From positions 1 through 64,000 of the forward strand of contig CAJXNL010000010.1 of assembly GCA_913057195.1 (NCBI GenBank): 64,000 bases of DNA, in the 5' to 3' direction. How positions within the stretch are numbered: position 1 is the stretch's first letter; each line of letters opens with the position of its first letter. Under the pieces are notes generated by a model. That model searched no databases. It was not told where the DNA came from and was given only the letters and a program-made list of their open reading frames with translations. Position numbers and translations under genes: made by a program. The DNA is from an uncultured Wenzhouxiangella sp. GTDB taxonomy: Bacteria > Pseudomonadota > Gammaproteobacteria > Xanthomonadales > Wenzhouxiangellaceae. This document shows positions 21,341 to 30,448 of the stretch, piece by piece.

Positions 21341-21459
21341 TGATTCTTCAGTCTATCGCGCAATGGTCGTAAAATCACCCTCAGTCAAGGCACTTAACGC
21401 CTCGAATGATTGACGCCAAGGCCCAAAAAACGCTATCCTTGACGTCTTTTGTTGCGGAT

Positions 21460-21468
21460 TTATCCACA
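21460..21468 (+). promoter_or_regulatory. Perfect DnaA box between dnaA and rpmH
   Basis: TTATCCACA matches the strongest DnaA-box consensus exactly. It lies 120 bases upstream of dnaA and 51 upstream of rpmH, in the 178-base divergent promoter region. This position suits autoregulation of dnaA and control of rpmH. TTGACG at 21440-21445 could be a -35 for rpmH, but the -10 is poor. Confidence 0.75.
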
Positions 21469-21518
21469 GCCGTCCATCTTAGTTTTTTTGACTGGATTTT
21501 TGCAAAGGAATTTTGACC

Positions 21519-21665
21519 ATGAAACGCACTTTTCAGCCAAGCCGCCTCAAACGCGCCCGCCGTCACGGATTTCGTGCCCGCATGGCCACTCGGTCGGGGC
21601 GTGCCATCATTAATGCGCGCCGTGCCAAAGGCCGCAAACGCTTGGCAGCCACCAACTCTCGCTAA
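21519..21665 (+). CDS. rpmH: 50S ribosomal protein L34
   Basis: Short basic ribosomal protein of 48 residues beginning [22 protein letters not shown], an unmistakable L34 sequence. It continues [25 protein letters not shown] about ten bases upstream is the ribosome site. It starts the rpmH-rnpA-yidC-mnmE group and is divergent from dnaA, the arrangement found across gammaproteobacteria. Confidence 0.98.
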   Translation: MKRTFQPSRLKRARRHGFRARMATRSGRAIINARRAKGRKRLAATNSR

Positions 21666-21675
21666 GAGCGGACCG

Positions 21676-22047
21676 GTGACAGGCGCTTTTGGTTTGGACA
21701 AACAGGCGCGCCTGTGCTCAAGCGCCGAGTTTTCGAACGTCTTAAACCAAAAGAAAAGTTTGGTTTGGCGCCACCAAGATCGGCGCTTTAGGATTTTGAG
21801 CATCCCAAGTCATCGTCCGCGACTGGGACTGGCCATTGCCAAACGGTTGATGCCACGGGCCGTGGATCGCAACAGGACCAAGCGTTTGGTGCGCGAGGCT
21901 TTTCGGCTCAAACAATCGGCCCTGCCCGCCCGAGATTATGTGGTGTTTGCGCGTCAAAACCTTCGGGACGAGACATCGAAACAAATTCGTCATAGCTTGG
22001 ATGAGTTGATGCGCGCTATGATGTCGGATTCAAAGACCAACCAGTAA
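21676..22047 (+). CDS. rnpA: Ribonuclease P protein component
   Basis: Protein cofactor of RNase P, which matures tRNA 5' ends. I chose the GTG at 21676 ([15 protein letters not shown]), ten bases after the rpmH stop, giving about 123 residues. The frame is open further upstream but overlaps rpmH. The family opening [15 protein letters not shown] and the RNA-binding motif [16 protein letters not shown] are clear. The gene ends three bases before yidC, so the yidD gene usually found here is absent. Confidence 0.95.
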   Translation: MTGAFGLDKQARLCSSAEFSNVLNQKKSLVWRHQDRRFRILSIPSHRPRLGLAIAKRLMPRAVDRNRTKRLVREAFRLKQSALPARDYVVFARQNLRDETSKQIRHSLDELMRAMMSDSKTNQ

Positions 22048-22050
22048 CCC

Positions 22051-23745
22051 ATGAACACGAGAACCTTTTTTGTCATTTTGCTGACCATGTTGGCGCTGTT
22101 GCTCTACATGGAGTGGCAAAAAGAGCAGTTTTCGCCGCCGCAGACCAACACTTCGGCATCGACTGGAGCGATCCAGTCGGATTCTTCTGGCAACGGGTCT
22201 GGACCCAGCCCTGATCGTTCAGCAGATGATTTGCCCGATCTTCCAAGCATCGTGGATCAAACCGCCAACGAGACACAAACACCTGCGCCACAGATGAGCG
22301 CCTCCCGGCGCATTGAGGTGTCCACTGACGTCTTAAGCGTGGACATTGACGCCAACGGGGGCACCTTGGTCGATTTGCGGCTGAAAGATTACCCAGTGTC
22401 GGTCGACCAACCCAACACGCCGTTCACGCTATTGATCGAGGCGCTGCCTGAGCTTTATGTGGCGCAAGCCGGCTTGATTGGCGCGGGTGTGCCCGCACCC
22501 AATCACACCACCATGTGGCAATTTGATGCGGATCGATACACGCTTGCCGATGGGCAAGACCAAATCGAGGTGCCGTTGTATTGGGCCGAAGACGGCATTG
22601 AGGTGGTGGCCACGTGGACCTTCTATCGCGGCGACTACCGCGTGGACCTTGATTTAGAGGTCATCAACAACAGCCTAGAGCAATGGACCGGCGCGCGGTA
22701 TGTGCAGCTTCAACGCACCGAACCTGATTTCTCTGATTCGGGCCCTGCCTTCACCAACCCAGAGCGGTTCAGCTACAACGGCGCGGCGGTGTTTGAACCT
22801 GGTCAAGGCTTTCAAAAGTTTGGCTATGGGGACATTCGTGACAGGCCGTATAACAACGACTTTGCCAACGGTTGGGCGGCCATGGTCGAGCATTATTTTC
22901 TGGCTGCTTGGATACCACCCACCGAGCAAGTGCACCAGTACAGCACCCGCTTTGTCGATCGAAATAGATTGCCCCGGTATGTCGTCTCTGCAACCTCCCC
23001 CCAGGTATCGGTCGAGCCCGGTGAACGACACCGCTTCAGCGCCAAGCTGTACGCTGGGCCTAAGCTCCAGAATCGTTTAAAAGAGATCGCACCAGGATTG
23101 GAACTGACGGTGGATTATCGCTGGTTCCGAGTGATTTCCCAGCCCTTATTTTGGGTGCTCGATAAACTGCACGATGTTTTAAACCATTGGGGCTGGTCTA
23201 TTGTGGCCTTGACCCTCTTAATCAAACTGATCTTTTTTAAGCTTACCGAAGCGCAGTTTAGGTCAATGGGCAAGATGCGAAAGCTTCAGCCTCGCATTCA
23301 GCAGCTCAAAGAACGCTTTGGCGATGACCGACAAAAATTCGGTCAAGCCATGATGGACATCTACAAAAAAGAAAAGGTCAACCCGCTGGGCGGCTGTTTG
23401 CCTGTTCTGGTCCAGATACCCATCTTTATTTCACTGTATTGGGTGCTTTTGGAGTCGGTCGAACTTCGCCAAACAGCCTTTTTATGGGTGCCCGATTTGA
23501 GCCGACCCGACCCCTACTTCATACTGCCTGTGCTCAACGGCATCTTTATGATCGCCACGCAACGACTCATGCCCACGGCGGGCATGGACCCACTTCAAGC
23601 CAAAATTATGATGTGGCTGCCTGTGGTCTTTGCCTTTATGTTTGCGCTCTTCCCAGCAGGCTTGGTGTTGTATTGGGCCACCAACGCAGGTGTGTCCTTG
23701 GCGCAACAGTGGGTGATTTTGAAGAGAATTGAGAAAGAAGGCTGA
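22051..23745 (+). CDS. yidC: Membrane protein insertase YidC
   Basis: Inserts and folds inner-membrane proteins, alone or with SecYEG. 564 residues. The N-terminal anchor (about 4-20) is followed by a Ser/Thr/Pro-rich linker, the large periplasmic beta-domain (about 85-345) and the conserved five-segment core with hydrophilic hairpin (KLQPRIQQLKERFGDDRQ) and NPLGGCLPVLVQIPIF. It starts three bases after rnpA and its 3' end overlaps the presumed mnmE start by 17 bases. Confidence 0.97.
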   Translation: MNTRTFFVILLTMLALLLYMEWQKEQFSPPQTNTSASTGAIQSDSSGNGSGPSPDRSADDLPDLPSIVDQTANETQTPAPQMSASRRIEVSTDVLSVDIDANGGTLVDLRLKDYPVSVDQPNTPFTLLIEALPELYVAQAGLIGAGVPAPNHTTMWQFDADRYTLADGQDQIEVPLYWAEDGIEVVATWTFYRGDYRVDLDLEVINNSLEQWTGARYVQLQRTEPDFSDSGPAFTNPERFSYNGAAVFEPGQGFQKFGYGDIRDRPYNNDFANGWAAMVEHYFLAAWIPPTEQVHQYSTRFVDRNRLPRYVVSATSPQVSVEPGERHRFSAKLYAGPKLQNRLKEIAPGLELTVDYRWFRVISQPLFWVLDKLHDVLNHWGWSIVALTLLIKLIFFKLTEAQFRSMGKMRKLQPRIQQLKERFGDDRQKFGQAMMDIYKKEKVNPLGGCLPVLVQIPIFISLYWVLLESVELRQTAFLWVPDLSRPDPYFILPVLNGIFMIATQRLMPTAGMDPLQAKIMMWLPVVFAFMFALFPAGLVLYWATNAGVSLAQQWVILKRIEKEG

Positions 23746-25111
23746 CACCATTTGTGCCATCGCCACCCCCCAAGGTCGGGGTGGCGTTGGCATTGTGCGG
23801 CTGTCGGGACCTCAGGCCTTTGAAATCGCTGAACGCTGTTGCTCAAAGTTGCCAGCACCTCGCCAAGCACAGCTTCGGTCGATCTTAGACTCCAAAGGGG
23901 TGCGCCTGGATGAAGGACTGATTCTCACTTTTCCAGCTCCTCAGTCCTTGACCGGTGAGGATGTGGTTGAGATCCAAGCGCATGGCTCACCGGTGGTTCT
24001 AAACCTCATCGTTCAAGCCCTCGTCAACGCTGGAGCGCGACTTGCTGAACCAGGTGAGTTTTCTAAGCGTGCCTTCCTTAACGACCGCATGGATTTGGTT
24101 CAAGCCGAAGCGGTTGCAGACTTGATCGATGCCAGTACCGCTCAAGCGGCACGCGCAGCGAGCACCAGTTTGCAAGGTGAGTTTTCGAAAAAAATTCATG
24201 CTTTGGTCTCTGATCTCACTGAGCTTCGGGTCTATGTCGAGGCCAGCCTGGACTTTCCTGATGAGGACGTGGACTTTTTGGCCGATGGCCAAGTGGCGGC
24301 CAAAGCAGCGCAGTTGTTGGCTCAGGTGGATGAGATCATTTCAAAGGCCACGCAAGGAGAGCGGTTGATCAGTGGCGCCCGGGTGGCGCTGGTGGGTGAG
24401 CCCAATGCAGGCAAATCCAGCGTACTCAATGCGCTGGCTCAGCGCGAGGCAGCGATTGTCACAGACTTCGCGGGCACCACCCGCGATGTGGTGACCGAGC
24501 ATCTCAACGTCAATGGATTGGCGGTGACCGTGGCGGACACCGCCGGTCTTCGAGAAACTAAAGATCCGGTCGAAACCATCGGCATTCAGCGGGCAGCGCA
24601 AACGATGGCCCAAGCGGACCTCATTGTTTGGGTGATCGATGCCCAACGGGTGGGGGATGTGGAACCAAGCCGAGACGCACTGATGGATCACCAGGCCTTT
24701 GTAGCGCTCAAGCGGGACTATCCTGAACTGGGTGACCCGGAACGGGTTTTGCCAGTGATCAACAAAATTGACTTGTCTGGTCAAGATCCAGGTTGCTACG
24801 GGGGTGTGGTCTGCATGTCGGCAACAAGCAAGGCAGGTTTAGAGAGCCTGCATCAAATGATCAGTGAGCGACTTGGCGCAGCAGAGCTCAGTGAGGGTTT
24901 ATTTTCTGCCAGAGCGCGGCATTTAGAAGCGTTGAATCGAGGCCGACAACACTTACACGACGGCGTTGCCGAAATCAAAGCCACCCACTCTGGTGAATTG
25001 TTGGCCGAGTCGCTGCGGGCCTCAGCTGATGCCTTGGGTGAAATCACCGGCCAAATCAGCCCTGATGAACTTTTAGGTCAAATATTCTCAAGTTTTTGCA
25101 TCGGCAAGTAG
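23729..25111 (+). CDS. mnmE: tRNA modification GTPase MnmE
   Basis: GTPase that with MnmG adds the carboxymethylaminomethyl group to wobble uridine of tRNA. 460 residues. The N-terminal folate-binding domain starts DTICAIATPQGRGGVGIVRLSGP. The G domain has GEPNAGKSS (about 223-231), DFAGTTRD, DTAGLR and NKID. The C-terminus is the catalytic CIGK. The TTG at 23729, inside the yidC end, is the only reasonable start and has a GAAGAG ribosome site. In many relatives mnmG, rsmG and parAB follow, but here a CBS-domain gene does. Confidence 0.96.
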   Translation: MRKKADTICAIATPQGRGGVGIVRLSGPQAFEIAERCCSKLPAPRQAQLRSILDSKGVRLDEGLILTFPAPQSLTGEDVVEIQAHGSPVVLNLIVQALVNAGARLAEPGEFSKRAFLNDRMDLVQAEAVADLIDASTAQAARAASTSLQGEFSKKIHALVSDLTELRVYVEASLDFPDEDVDFLADGQVAAKAAQLLAQVDEIISKATQGERLISGARVALVGEPNAGKSSVLNALAQREAAIVTDFAGTTRDVVTEHLNVNGLAVTVADTAGLRETKDPVETIGIQRAAQTMAQADLIVWVIDAQRVGDVEPSRDALMDHQAFVALKRDYPELGDPERVLPVINKIDLSGQDPGCYGGVVCMSATSKAGLESLHQMISERLGAAELSEGLFSARARHLEALNRGRQHLHDGVAEIKATHSGELLAESLRASADALGEITGQISPDELLGQIFSSFCIGK

Positions 25112-25134
25112 CTCCACAGGCGGTTGCCGCTCAA

Positions 25135-25164
25135 TTGCCACAGCGCACCCAACAGGGGCATACT
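25135..25164 (+). promoter_or_regulatory. Possible sigma-70 promoter of the CBS-domain gene
   Basis: TTGCCA (25135-25140) and CATACT (25159-25164) are spaced 18 bases and lie 35 bases before the gene start. The match is moderate, four of six at the -10. It lies in the 87-base gap after mnmE, which holds no other feature I can see. Confidence 0.35.
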
Positions 25165-25198
25165 GGATTGACCCATTCATGTGAAGGAGGGTCATCTA

Positions 25199-25630
25199 AT
25201 GCACAACATCCGCCATATTATTGCCCAAAAGGGCAGCGACATTTGGTCTGTCGAGAGCACACAAACCGTTTACAACGCCGTGCGTACCATGGCCGAATTG
25301 GGCGTCGGTGCCCTGATGGTGATCGATGACGGGCAGCTCGTGGGCATGTTTTCGGAAAGAGATTACGCCCGAAAAGTCATTTTAGAAGGCCGCGCATCGC
25401 GCGAGACAGCGGTGAGTGAAGTGATGTCTTCACCACCGGTGACCATCCACCCTCAAGCCACGGCCCAAGAGGGTTTGGCTTTGATGACACAGAAGCGGTT
25501 TCGACACCTGCCCGTGGTTGATGAGCAGCGCCTGTTGGGGTTGGTTTCCATCGGTGATTTGGTCAACGCCGTCATTGATGATCAGCAAGCATTAATCGCT
25601 CAGTTGGAGCGCTACGTTTCGGGACAATAA
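25199..25630 (+). CDS. CBS-pair domain protein
   Basis: A 143-residue soluble protein made almost entirely of two CBS motifs (about 10-65 and 75-130), with GVGALMVIDDGQLVGMFSERDYARKVI in the first and RHLPVVDEQRLLGLVSIGDLV in the second. CBS pairs bind adenine nucleotides and act as energy sensors. No catalytic domain is attached, so the target is unknown. A strong AAGGAGG at 25184-25190 sets the ATG at 25199 rather than the GTG at 25181, which lies on the ribosome site. Confidence 0.92.
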   Translation: MHNIRHIIAQKGSDIWSVESTQTVYNAVRTMAELGVGALMVIDDGQLVGMFSERDYARKVILEGRASRETAVSEVMSSPPVTIHPQATAQEGLALMTQKRFRHLPVVDEQRLLGLVSIGDLVNAVIDDQQALIAQLERYVSGQ

Positions 25631-25657
25631 CGCCACGCTACAAAAGGCAGTCAAGTG

Positions 25658-26686
25658 ATGGGTTTATTGATCGATGGTCAGTGGCATGACCAGTGGTATG
25701 ACACAAGCAAGACGGGCGGTCGCTTTGAGCGCTCTAAAGCCGTATTTCGTCATTGGATCACGCCCGATGGATCGCCGGGGCCCCACGGCACAGGTGGGTT
25801 TGCCGCTGAAGCCGGTCGGTATCATTTGTATGTGGCTTATGCCTGCCCTTGGGCACACCGCGCTTTAATTTTCAGAAAGCTCAAAGGCTTGGAGTCCATG
25901 GTGGATGTTTCCATTGTTAACCCCATCATGCGTGAAAACGGCTGGACTTTCGAACCTGAACCTGGCGTAACACCGGATCCAATTTTGGGCGCTGAGTATC
26001 TTCACCAACTGTATACCCACGCCGATTCGACATACTCGGGTCGTGTCACGGTGCCTGTGATTTGGGATAAGAAAAACCAAACCATCGTGTCCAACGAATC
26101 GGCTGACATTATTCGTATGTTCAATACCGCATTTGATGCACTCGGCGCCAAGGTTGGTGATTACTATCCGCCACCATTGCAAGATGAGATCGATAAGATC
26201 AACGCTGAGATATACGACAAGGTGAATAACGGCGTCTACAAGGCCGGGTTTGCGACCACACAGCAAGCCTATGAAGAGGCGGTGGTTCCGCTGTTTGAGA
26301 CGCTAGATGCGCTGGATGCGCGACTGGATCAAAGCCGTTATTTATTGGGCAATGAAATCACTGAAGCCGACTGGCGGTTATTTACCACGCTGGTTCGTTT
26401 TGATGCAGTGTATGTGGGGCATTTCAAATGCAATCTTCGTCGAATTGAAGATTATCCCAACTTAAGTCATTACGTGCGGGATTTATACCAACATCCCGGC
26501 ATTGCTGAAACGATCGATATGAATGCCACCAAGCGCCATTATTATGGGTCTCACGACACCATTAATCCCCACTTTATCGTGCCTGTGGGGCCCGAGCTTG
26601 ATTTTGAAAGGCCTCACAACCGCCAGACGCGTTTTGGCGATTCGGCCAGGTCGTCTCAAAGCGCTTCTATGGCTGATCCAGATTGA
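25658..26686 (+). CDS. Glutathionyl-hydroquinone reductase (GST, YqjG type)
   Basis: Xi-class glutathione transferase that reduces glutathionyl-hydroquinones to hydroquinones. 342 residues from the ATG at 25658. The catalytic Cys63 is in YACPWAHRALI. The family motifs RVTVPVIWDKKNQTIVSNESADIIRMFN and the C-terminal helical domain with ADWRLFTTLVRFDAVYVGHFKCN are clear. It probably recycles quinone adducts in the cytoplasm. Its 3' end overlaps the convergent gene by 20 bases. Confidence 0.95.
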   Translation: MGLLIDGQWHDQWYDTSKTGGRFERSKAVFRHWITPDGSPGPHGTGGFAAEAGRYHLYVAYACPWAHRALIFRKLKGLESMVDVSIVNPIMRENGWTFEPEPGVTPDPILGAEYLHQLYTHADSTYSGRVTVPVIWDKKNQTIVSNESADIIRMFNTAFDALGAKVGDYYPPPLQDEIDKINAEIYDKVNNGVYKAGFATTQQAYEEAVVPLFETLDALDARLDQSRYLLGNEITEADWRLFTTLVRFDAVYVGHFKCNLRRIEDYPNLSHYVRDLYQHPGIAETIDMNATKRHYYGSHDTINPHFIVPVGPELDFERPHNRQTRFGDSARSSQSASMADPD

Positions 26687-27191
26687 TGACGATGAGCGAC
26701 AGCGTCAAGTCTGTTTCGCTGAGCCAGTCGTTCAGGGCAGATTGCACCTGATCGCAAGCCGAGCAGGCGTTTTGTCGGTAGATCACCGCATACAGGTCCG
26801 CGTTCGGCAGTTGGTCCTGTTGGATTGTGTCTCCTTGGGGTGTCTCAGCCCGCTCCAATAGTCGGTCGAGGTCCACCATAGAGCGCTCCAACCGGTGCCT
26901 TTGGATGGTCAAGTCCAGTTCTTTGATCAAGGTTTTTCGATAACCTGAAAGATGATAGGCCGGCGAAAAGTCTGCGTAATACACAAACAGTTCAGGGGCA
27001 TCAATAATCACACCTTCTCTTTTGGCTTGAGCGGAGACATTGCCGACCAAGCGTTGATCAGCCAGCAGCGCTTGGGTGGATTGAAAGAGGTTGAGCGGTT
27101 CAAGCTCAGCCTGCGCCCGTTCGCTGGTGATTCCCCATTGGCTCGCCATGGCCAACACAACCAAAAACTTTGTCATCAATATGCGCTTCAT
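26667..27191 (-). CDS. Secreted protein with CxxC motif, unknown function
   Basis: A 174-residue protein with a signal peptide ending near AQAELEP. Near the C-terminus YAVIYRQNACSACDQVQSAL looks like the start of a thioredoxin-type active site (CSAC), and the last residues (LSLIVINLDQP) fit a following beta strand. The middle is predicted helical and Arg/Leu rich. I do not recognise the family. A periplasmic redox or scaffold role is possible. It is convergent with the GST gene, overlapping it by 20 bases, and divergent from rep. Confidence 0.75.
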   Translation of the reverse strand: MKRILMTKFLVVLAMASQWGITSERAQAELEPLNLFQSTQALLADQRLVGNVSAQAKREGVIIDAPELFVYYADFSPAYHLSGYRKTLIKELDLTIQRHRLERSMVDLDRLLERAETPQGDTIQQDQLPNADLYAVIYRQNACSACDQVQSALNDWLSETDLTLSLIVINLDQP

Positions 27192-27230
27192 CCGCCCCAG
27201 TATATCGGTTATCGGATACCCTTTTGGGCC

Positions 27231-29204
27231 ATGCCGACCCTGAATTCAGACCAACGTGCCGCCGTGCGCCACATTGACAGCCCACTGCTTGTCTTGGCGG
27301 GTGCGGGGTCAGGAAAAACGCGGGTCATCACAGAAAAAATCACCTGGCTGATTGAACAGCAACGTATCCCACCCGATCAAATTGCCGCGATCACATTCAC
27401 CAACAAAGCGGCCAAAGAAATGCGAACCCGGCTGGGCCGGAAGGCATCCGATGTGCTCGTGTCGACTTTTCACTCCCTGGGTTGGCAAATCATAAAAACC
27501 AACCCTCAAAGCATTGGTCGCAAGCGGGGCTTATCCATCTTAGATCAACATTCCGCCTTCGACCTTGTCAAAGAGTTGCTGCCCCCAGGCGCTCCCAACG
27601 ACTTGGTGTGGGCGGTGCAATCCGGGATCGGACGGTATAAAGACCAGGGGATCAGCGCTGGGGAAGCGGCCAGTTTGGCCGATGACGAGGCCAGTGCGCA
27701 ATCGGCGTCGATTTATCAACGCTACGATGAGCGTCTGGTGGCACTGAACGCAGTGGACTTTGATGACCTGATTCGGTTGCCGCTGGTGCTTTTGAAAGCG
27801 CCTGAGGTGAGGCACCACTGGCAGCAGCGCATCGCTTATTTGCTGGTGGATGAATACCAAGACACCAGCCAAGCTCAATATCAGTTGATGCAGGCGTTGG
27901 TGGGTGATCGGCCTGGATTGACGGCCGTGGGTGATGATGATCAGTCCATCTATGGGTGGCGAGGCGCTCGTCCGGACAATCTGATCCACCTGCAAAATGA
28001 TTACCCCAACCTTAAAGTCATCAAGCTCGAGCAAAATTACCGCTCATCAGGGCACATTTTGCAATCGGCGAATCATCTGATCAGTCACAACCCCCATGCG
28101 TTTGAGAAAAAACTCTGGAGTGAGTTGGGCGCTGGGGATCGAATCGCCATTGTGGGGTATGCCCACGACCAAGATGAGGCCGAAGGCGTGGCGCGCGATA
28201 TTGTGGCCGCGCATCACGGCCGCCGCACGCCTTGGGCTGAGTGTGCGATCTTATATCGCTCCAACCAGCAGGCGCGGACCCTGGAGTTGGCACTTCGAGA
28301 GCTGGGTGTGCCTTATGTGGTTTCGGGTGGCCCGAGCTGGTTTGACGCCCGAGAGATTCGCGATGGCTTATCGTATCTTCGCCTCTTGCTCAATCCTGAT
28401 GACAATCCCGCTTTTATGCGCGTGGCGAATGCACCCAAGCGTGGTCTGGGCTCAGTGGCGATGGCCCAGCTGGGCCAGTTTGCCAACCATGCGGGGGTCA
28501 GCCTGTTCGAAGCGGCGTTGAAGGATGATTTCCAACAGCTTGCCCAGCCCAAAGCGGCGCAGAGTTTTCGGGGGTTGACCAACCTATTAATTGAGTTCAA
28601 TGATCGTGTTGAGCGCGAGGGTCTAACTGCCATTGCCGAGATTTTTAATGATCTTCTTGATCACATGGGCTATCTCGATTGGGTCGCGGCAAATGACGAT
28701 CACAAACAAAAAGATCGGCGTCGACGAAACCTGAAAGATCTGGTGAATTGGTTGGCGCGCCTCAGCCGTGAAGAATTGACCAAAGACGCGCTACTGGCTC
28801 GCCTGTCACTGGTGGCAGGCCCCGACGACGATCGCCATGAAGGCAAAGATGTGGTGCGGTTAATGACACTTCATGCGGCTAAGGGTTTGGAATTTGGCCA
28901 CGTGTGGCTCGTGGGGTGCGAAGAAGGCATGTTGCCCCATACACGGAGTTTGGATGACGGCCAAATTGAAGAGGAGCGGCGGTTGATGTATGTCGGCATC
29001 ACCCGTGCACGCCGGGTGCTTAAGATCAGCCATTGCCACCAACGTCGTCGGGGAGGTGAAGTGGTGAGCCATCAACCCAGCCGGTTTTTAGAAGAATTGC
29101 CCGAAAGCGCCATTGACTGGCCGCAGGCCAGCGATCGTGAGGCCGTCACCGGTGACGACGCCAAGGCGACCATCGCTGATCTGAAGGCCTTGCTTGAGCA
29201 ATGA
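27231..29204 (+). CDS. rep: ATP-dependent DNA helicase Rep
   Basis: Superfamily 1A 3'-5' helicase that restarts forks and clears proteins ahead of the replisome. About 657 residues (E. coli 673). I use the ATG at 27231 (MPTLNSDQRAAV); the open frame upstream overlaps the divergent gene. Motifs: P-loop AGAGSGKT (about 23-30), Ia TFTNKAAKEM, II LLVDEYQD, III GDDDQSIYGWRGA, IV KLEQNYRS, V LMTLHAAKGLEF and VI ERRLMYVGITRA. The sequence is closer to Rep than to UvrD. It overlaps the DUF192 gene by four bases. Confidence 0.93.
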   Translation: MPTLNSDQRAAVRHIDSPLLVLAGAGSGKTRVITEKITWLIEQQRIPPDQIAAITFTNKAAKEMRTRLGRKASDVLVSTFHSLGWQIIKTNPQSIGRKRGLSILDQHSAFDLVKELLPPGAPNDLVWAVQSGIGRYKDQGISAGEAASLADDEASAQSASIYQRYDERLVALNAVDFDDLIRLPLVLLKAPEVRHHWQQRIAYLLVDEYQDTSQAQYQLMQALVGDRPGLTAVGDDDQSIYGWRGARPDNLIHLQNDYPNLKVIKLEQNYRSSGHILQSANHLISHNPHAFEKKLWSELGAGDRIAIVGYAHDQDEAEGVARDIVAAHHGRRTPWAECAILYRSNQQARTLELALRELGVPYVVSGGPSWFDAREIRDGLSYLRLLLNPDDNPAFMRVANAPKRGLGSVAMAQLGQFANHAGVSLFEAALKDDFQQLAQPKAAQSFRGLTNLLIEFNDRVEREGLTAIAEIFNDLLDHMGYLDWVAANDDHKQKDRRRRNLKDLVNWLARLSREELTKDALLARLSLVAGPDDDRHEGKDVVRLMTLHAAKGLEFGHVWLVGCEEGMLPHTRSLDDGQIEEERRLMYVGITRARRVLKISHCHQRRRGGEVVSHQPSRFLEELPESAIDWPQASDREAVTGDDAKATIADLKALLEQ

Positions 29205-29689
29205 AGTCCGCTACACTGAAACCCATGCATGGTTTGATCCAAATAATTCGCGGGTGCTGTGTGGCCTTTGTGCTGGTCCCGTTGGCCGGCTGCCCCAGCG
29301 ATTCGGCATGGGTTGAGGTCAAAGGCGAGCGTTTTGACGTGGCGATTGCCGACGATGATGCCAGTCGCGCGCGCGGGTTGATGTTTGTGGACGATCTTCC
29401 TGAAGATGAAGGGATGTTGTTTATTTTTCGGCGCGAAGCCCCCCGCGCGTTCTGGATGAAAAACACCCGCATTCCGCTGGACATTATTTATCTTGATTCA
29501 ACCTGGACGGTGGTTGATGTGATTGAAGACGCCAAACCGTGCCGGCGCCCGCGCTGTCCCTCTTATCCGTCTCGCCGCCCCGCTCAGTATGTCCTTGAGC
29601 TCAACGGGGGGATGAGCGAGCGCTTGGGTCTGGAGGTGGGCGACACGATTTCGGTGGGCAACGTGGCAACAACCCCAGCAACCCCCTAA
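29201..29689 (+). CDS. DUF192 lipoprotein
   Basis: A 162-residue protein whose lipobox VPLAGC follows a hydrophobic segment, so it is probably lipidated and exported. The DUF192 features RARGLMFVDDLPEDEGMLFIFRREAPRAFWMKNTRIPLDIIYLD are clear. Function of the family is not established. The start ATG overlaps the rep stop (ATGA), so it is translated in one operon with rep, and cpdA follows after 17 bases. Confidence 0.9.
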   Translation: MKSATLKPMHGLIQIIRGCCVAFVLVPLAGCPSDSAWVEVKGERFDVAIADDDASRARGLMFVDDLPEDEGMLFIFRREAPRAFWMKNTRIPLDIIYLDSTWTVVDVIEDAKPCRRPRCPSYPSRRPAQYVLELNGGMSERLGLEVGDTISVGNVATTPATP

Positions 29690-29706
29690 TCCAAACACCA
29701 CAACTC

Positions 29707-30447
29707 ATGACCAAGCCTTTCACCTTATTGCAGATCTCAGATTGTCACCTGTTGGCAGACCCTAAAGGGCGCTACCGGGGTCAAAGCCCCGACGAGTGTC
29801 TACAGCGGCTGTCGCCGGCGATGGCCGCATTCAAACCCGATGGGCTGGTGCTCACAGGGGACGTGGCCGAGGATGGTTCGTCAGAGGCGTATGAACGAGC
29901 CATTGATGCCCTGATAGGACTGGCGCCCAAGCGGGCGGTGATTCCAGGCAATCATGATGACCCAGATCACATGTTCGATATTTTTGACGCAGCGGGTTTT
30001 GCTCAGCGCCAAGTCGTGACTTGGGGCGGCTGGGCCGTGGCGCTGTTGGACAGTGTTCAGCCCAATGACCCCGCGGGGGCGCTATCGCCGACTGAATATC
30101 AGCTGTTGGAAGACGCCCAAACGCTGGCCTTGCCCACATTGGTTTTTTTGCACCACCCCCCTATGGCGGTGGGCTCGCCATGGATCGATCGTTACGCGCT
30201 GAACGCGCCGGAACCCTTTATCGAGGCGGTGGGCTTGGGGCAGGTTCAGGCCGTGGGCTTTGGCCATGTCCACCAAGTGTTCAGCGAACACCGCGGCGGG
30301 GTTCAGTACCTGTCCGCCCCCGCCACTTCCGTCAATTCGCAGCCGGATCGGGACAGTTTCACGCCCGACCCGACCGGCCCTAAAGCGCGCTGGTACCGGT
30401 TGTGGCGCAACGGGCGGTGGGCCAGTGGTGTGATCAGCGCAGGCTAG
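29707..30447 (+). CDS. cpdA: 3',5'-cyclic-AMP phosphodiesterase CpdA-like
   Basis: Class III metallophosphoesterase of 246 residues that would hydrolyse cAMP. The metal-binding blocks are QISDCHLL, LTGDVAEDGS, PGNHDD, FLHHPPM and GFGHVHQVF. The length and order match CpdA; another small phosphoesterase activity cannot be excluded. It is the third gene of rep-DUF192-cpdA and ends one base before the convergent rubredoxin gene. Confidence 0.88.
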   Translation: MTKPFTLLQISDCHLLADPKGRYRGQSPDECLQRLSPAMAAFKPDGLVLTGDVAEDGSSEAYERAIDALIGLAPKRAVIPGNHDDPDHMFDIFDAAGFAQRQVVTWGGWAVALLDSVQPNDPAGALSPTEYQLLEDAQTLALPTLVFLHHPPMAVGSPWIDRYALNAPEPFIEAVGLGQVQAVGFGHVHQVFSEHRGGVQYLSAPATSVNSQPDRDSFTPDPTGPKARWYRLWRNGRWASGVISAG

Positions 30448-30448
30448 A

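Noticed and set aside
21381-21803. 140-residue minus-strand frame opposite rpmH and rnpA
   Set aside because: It lies wholly antisense to two certain genes and has no family features.
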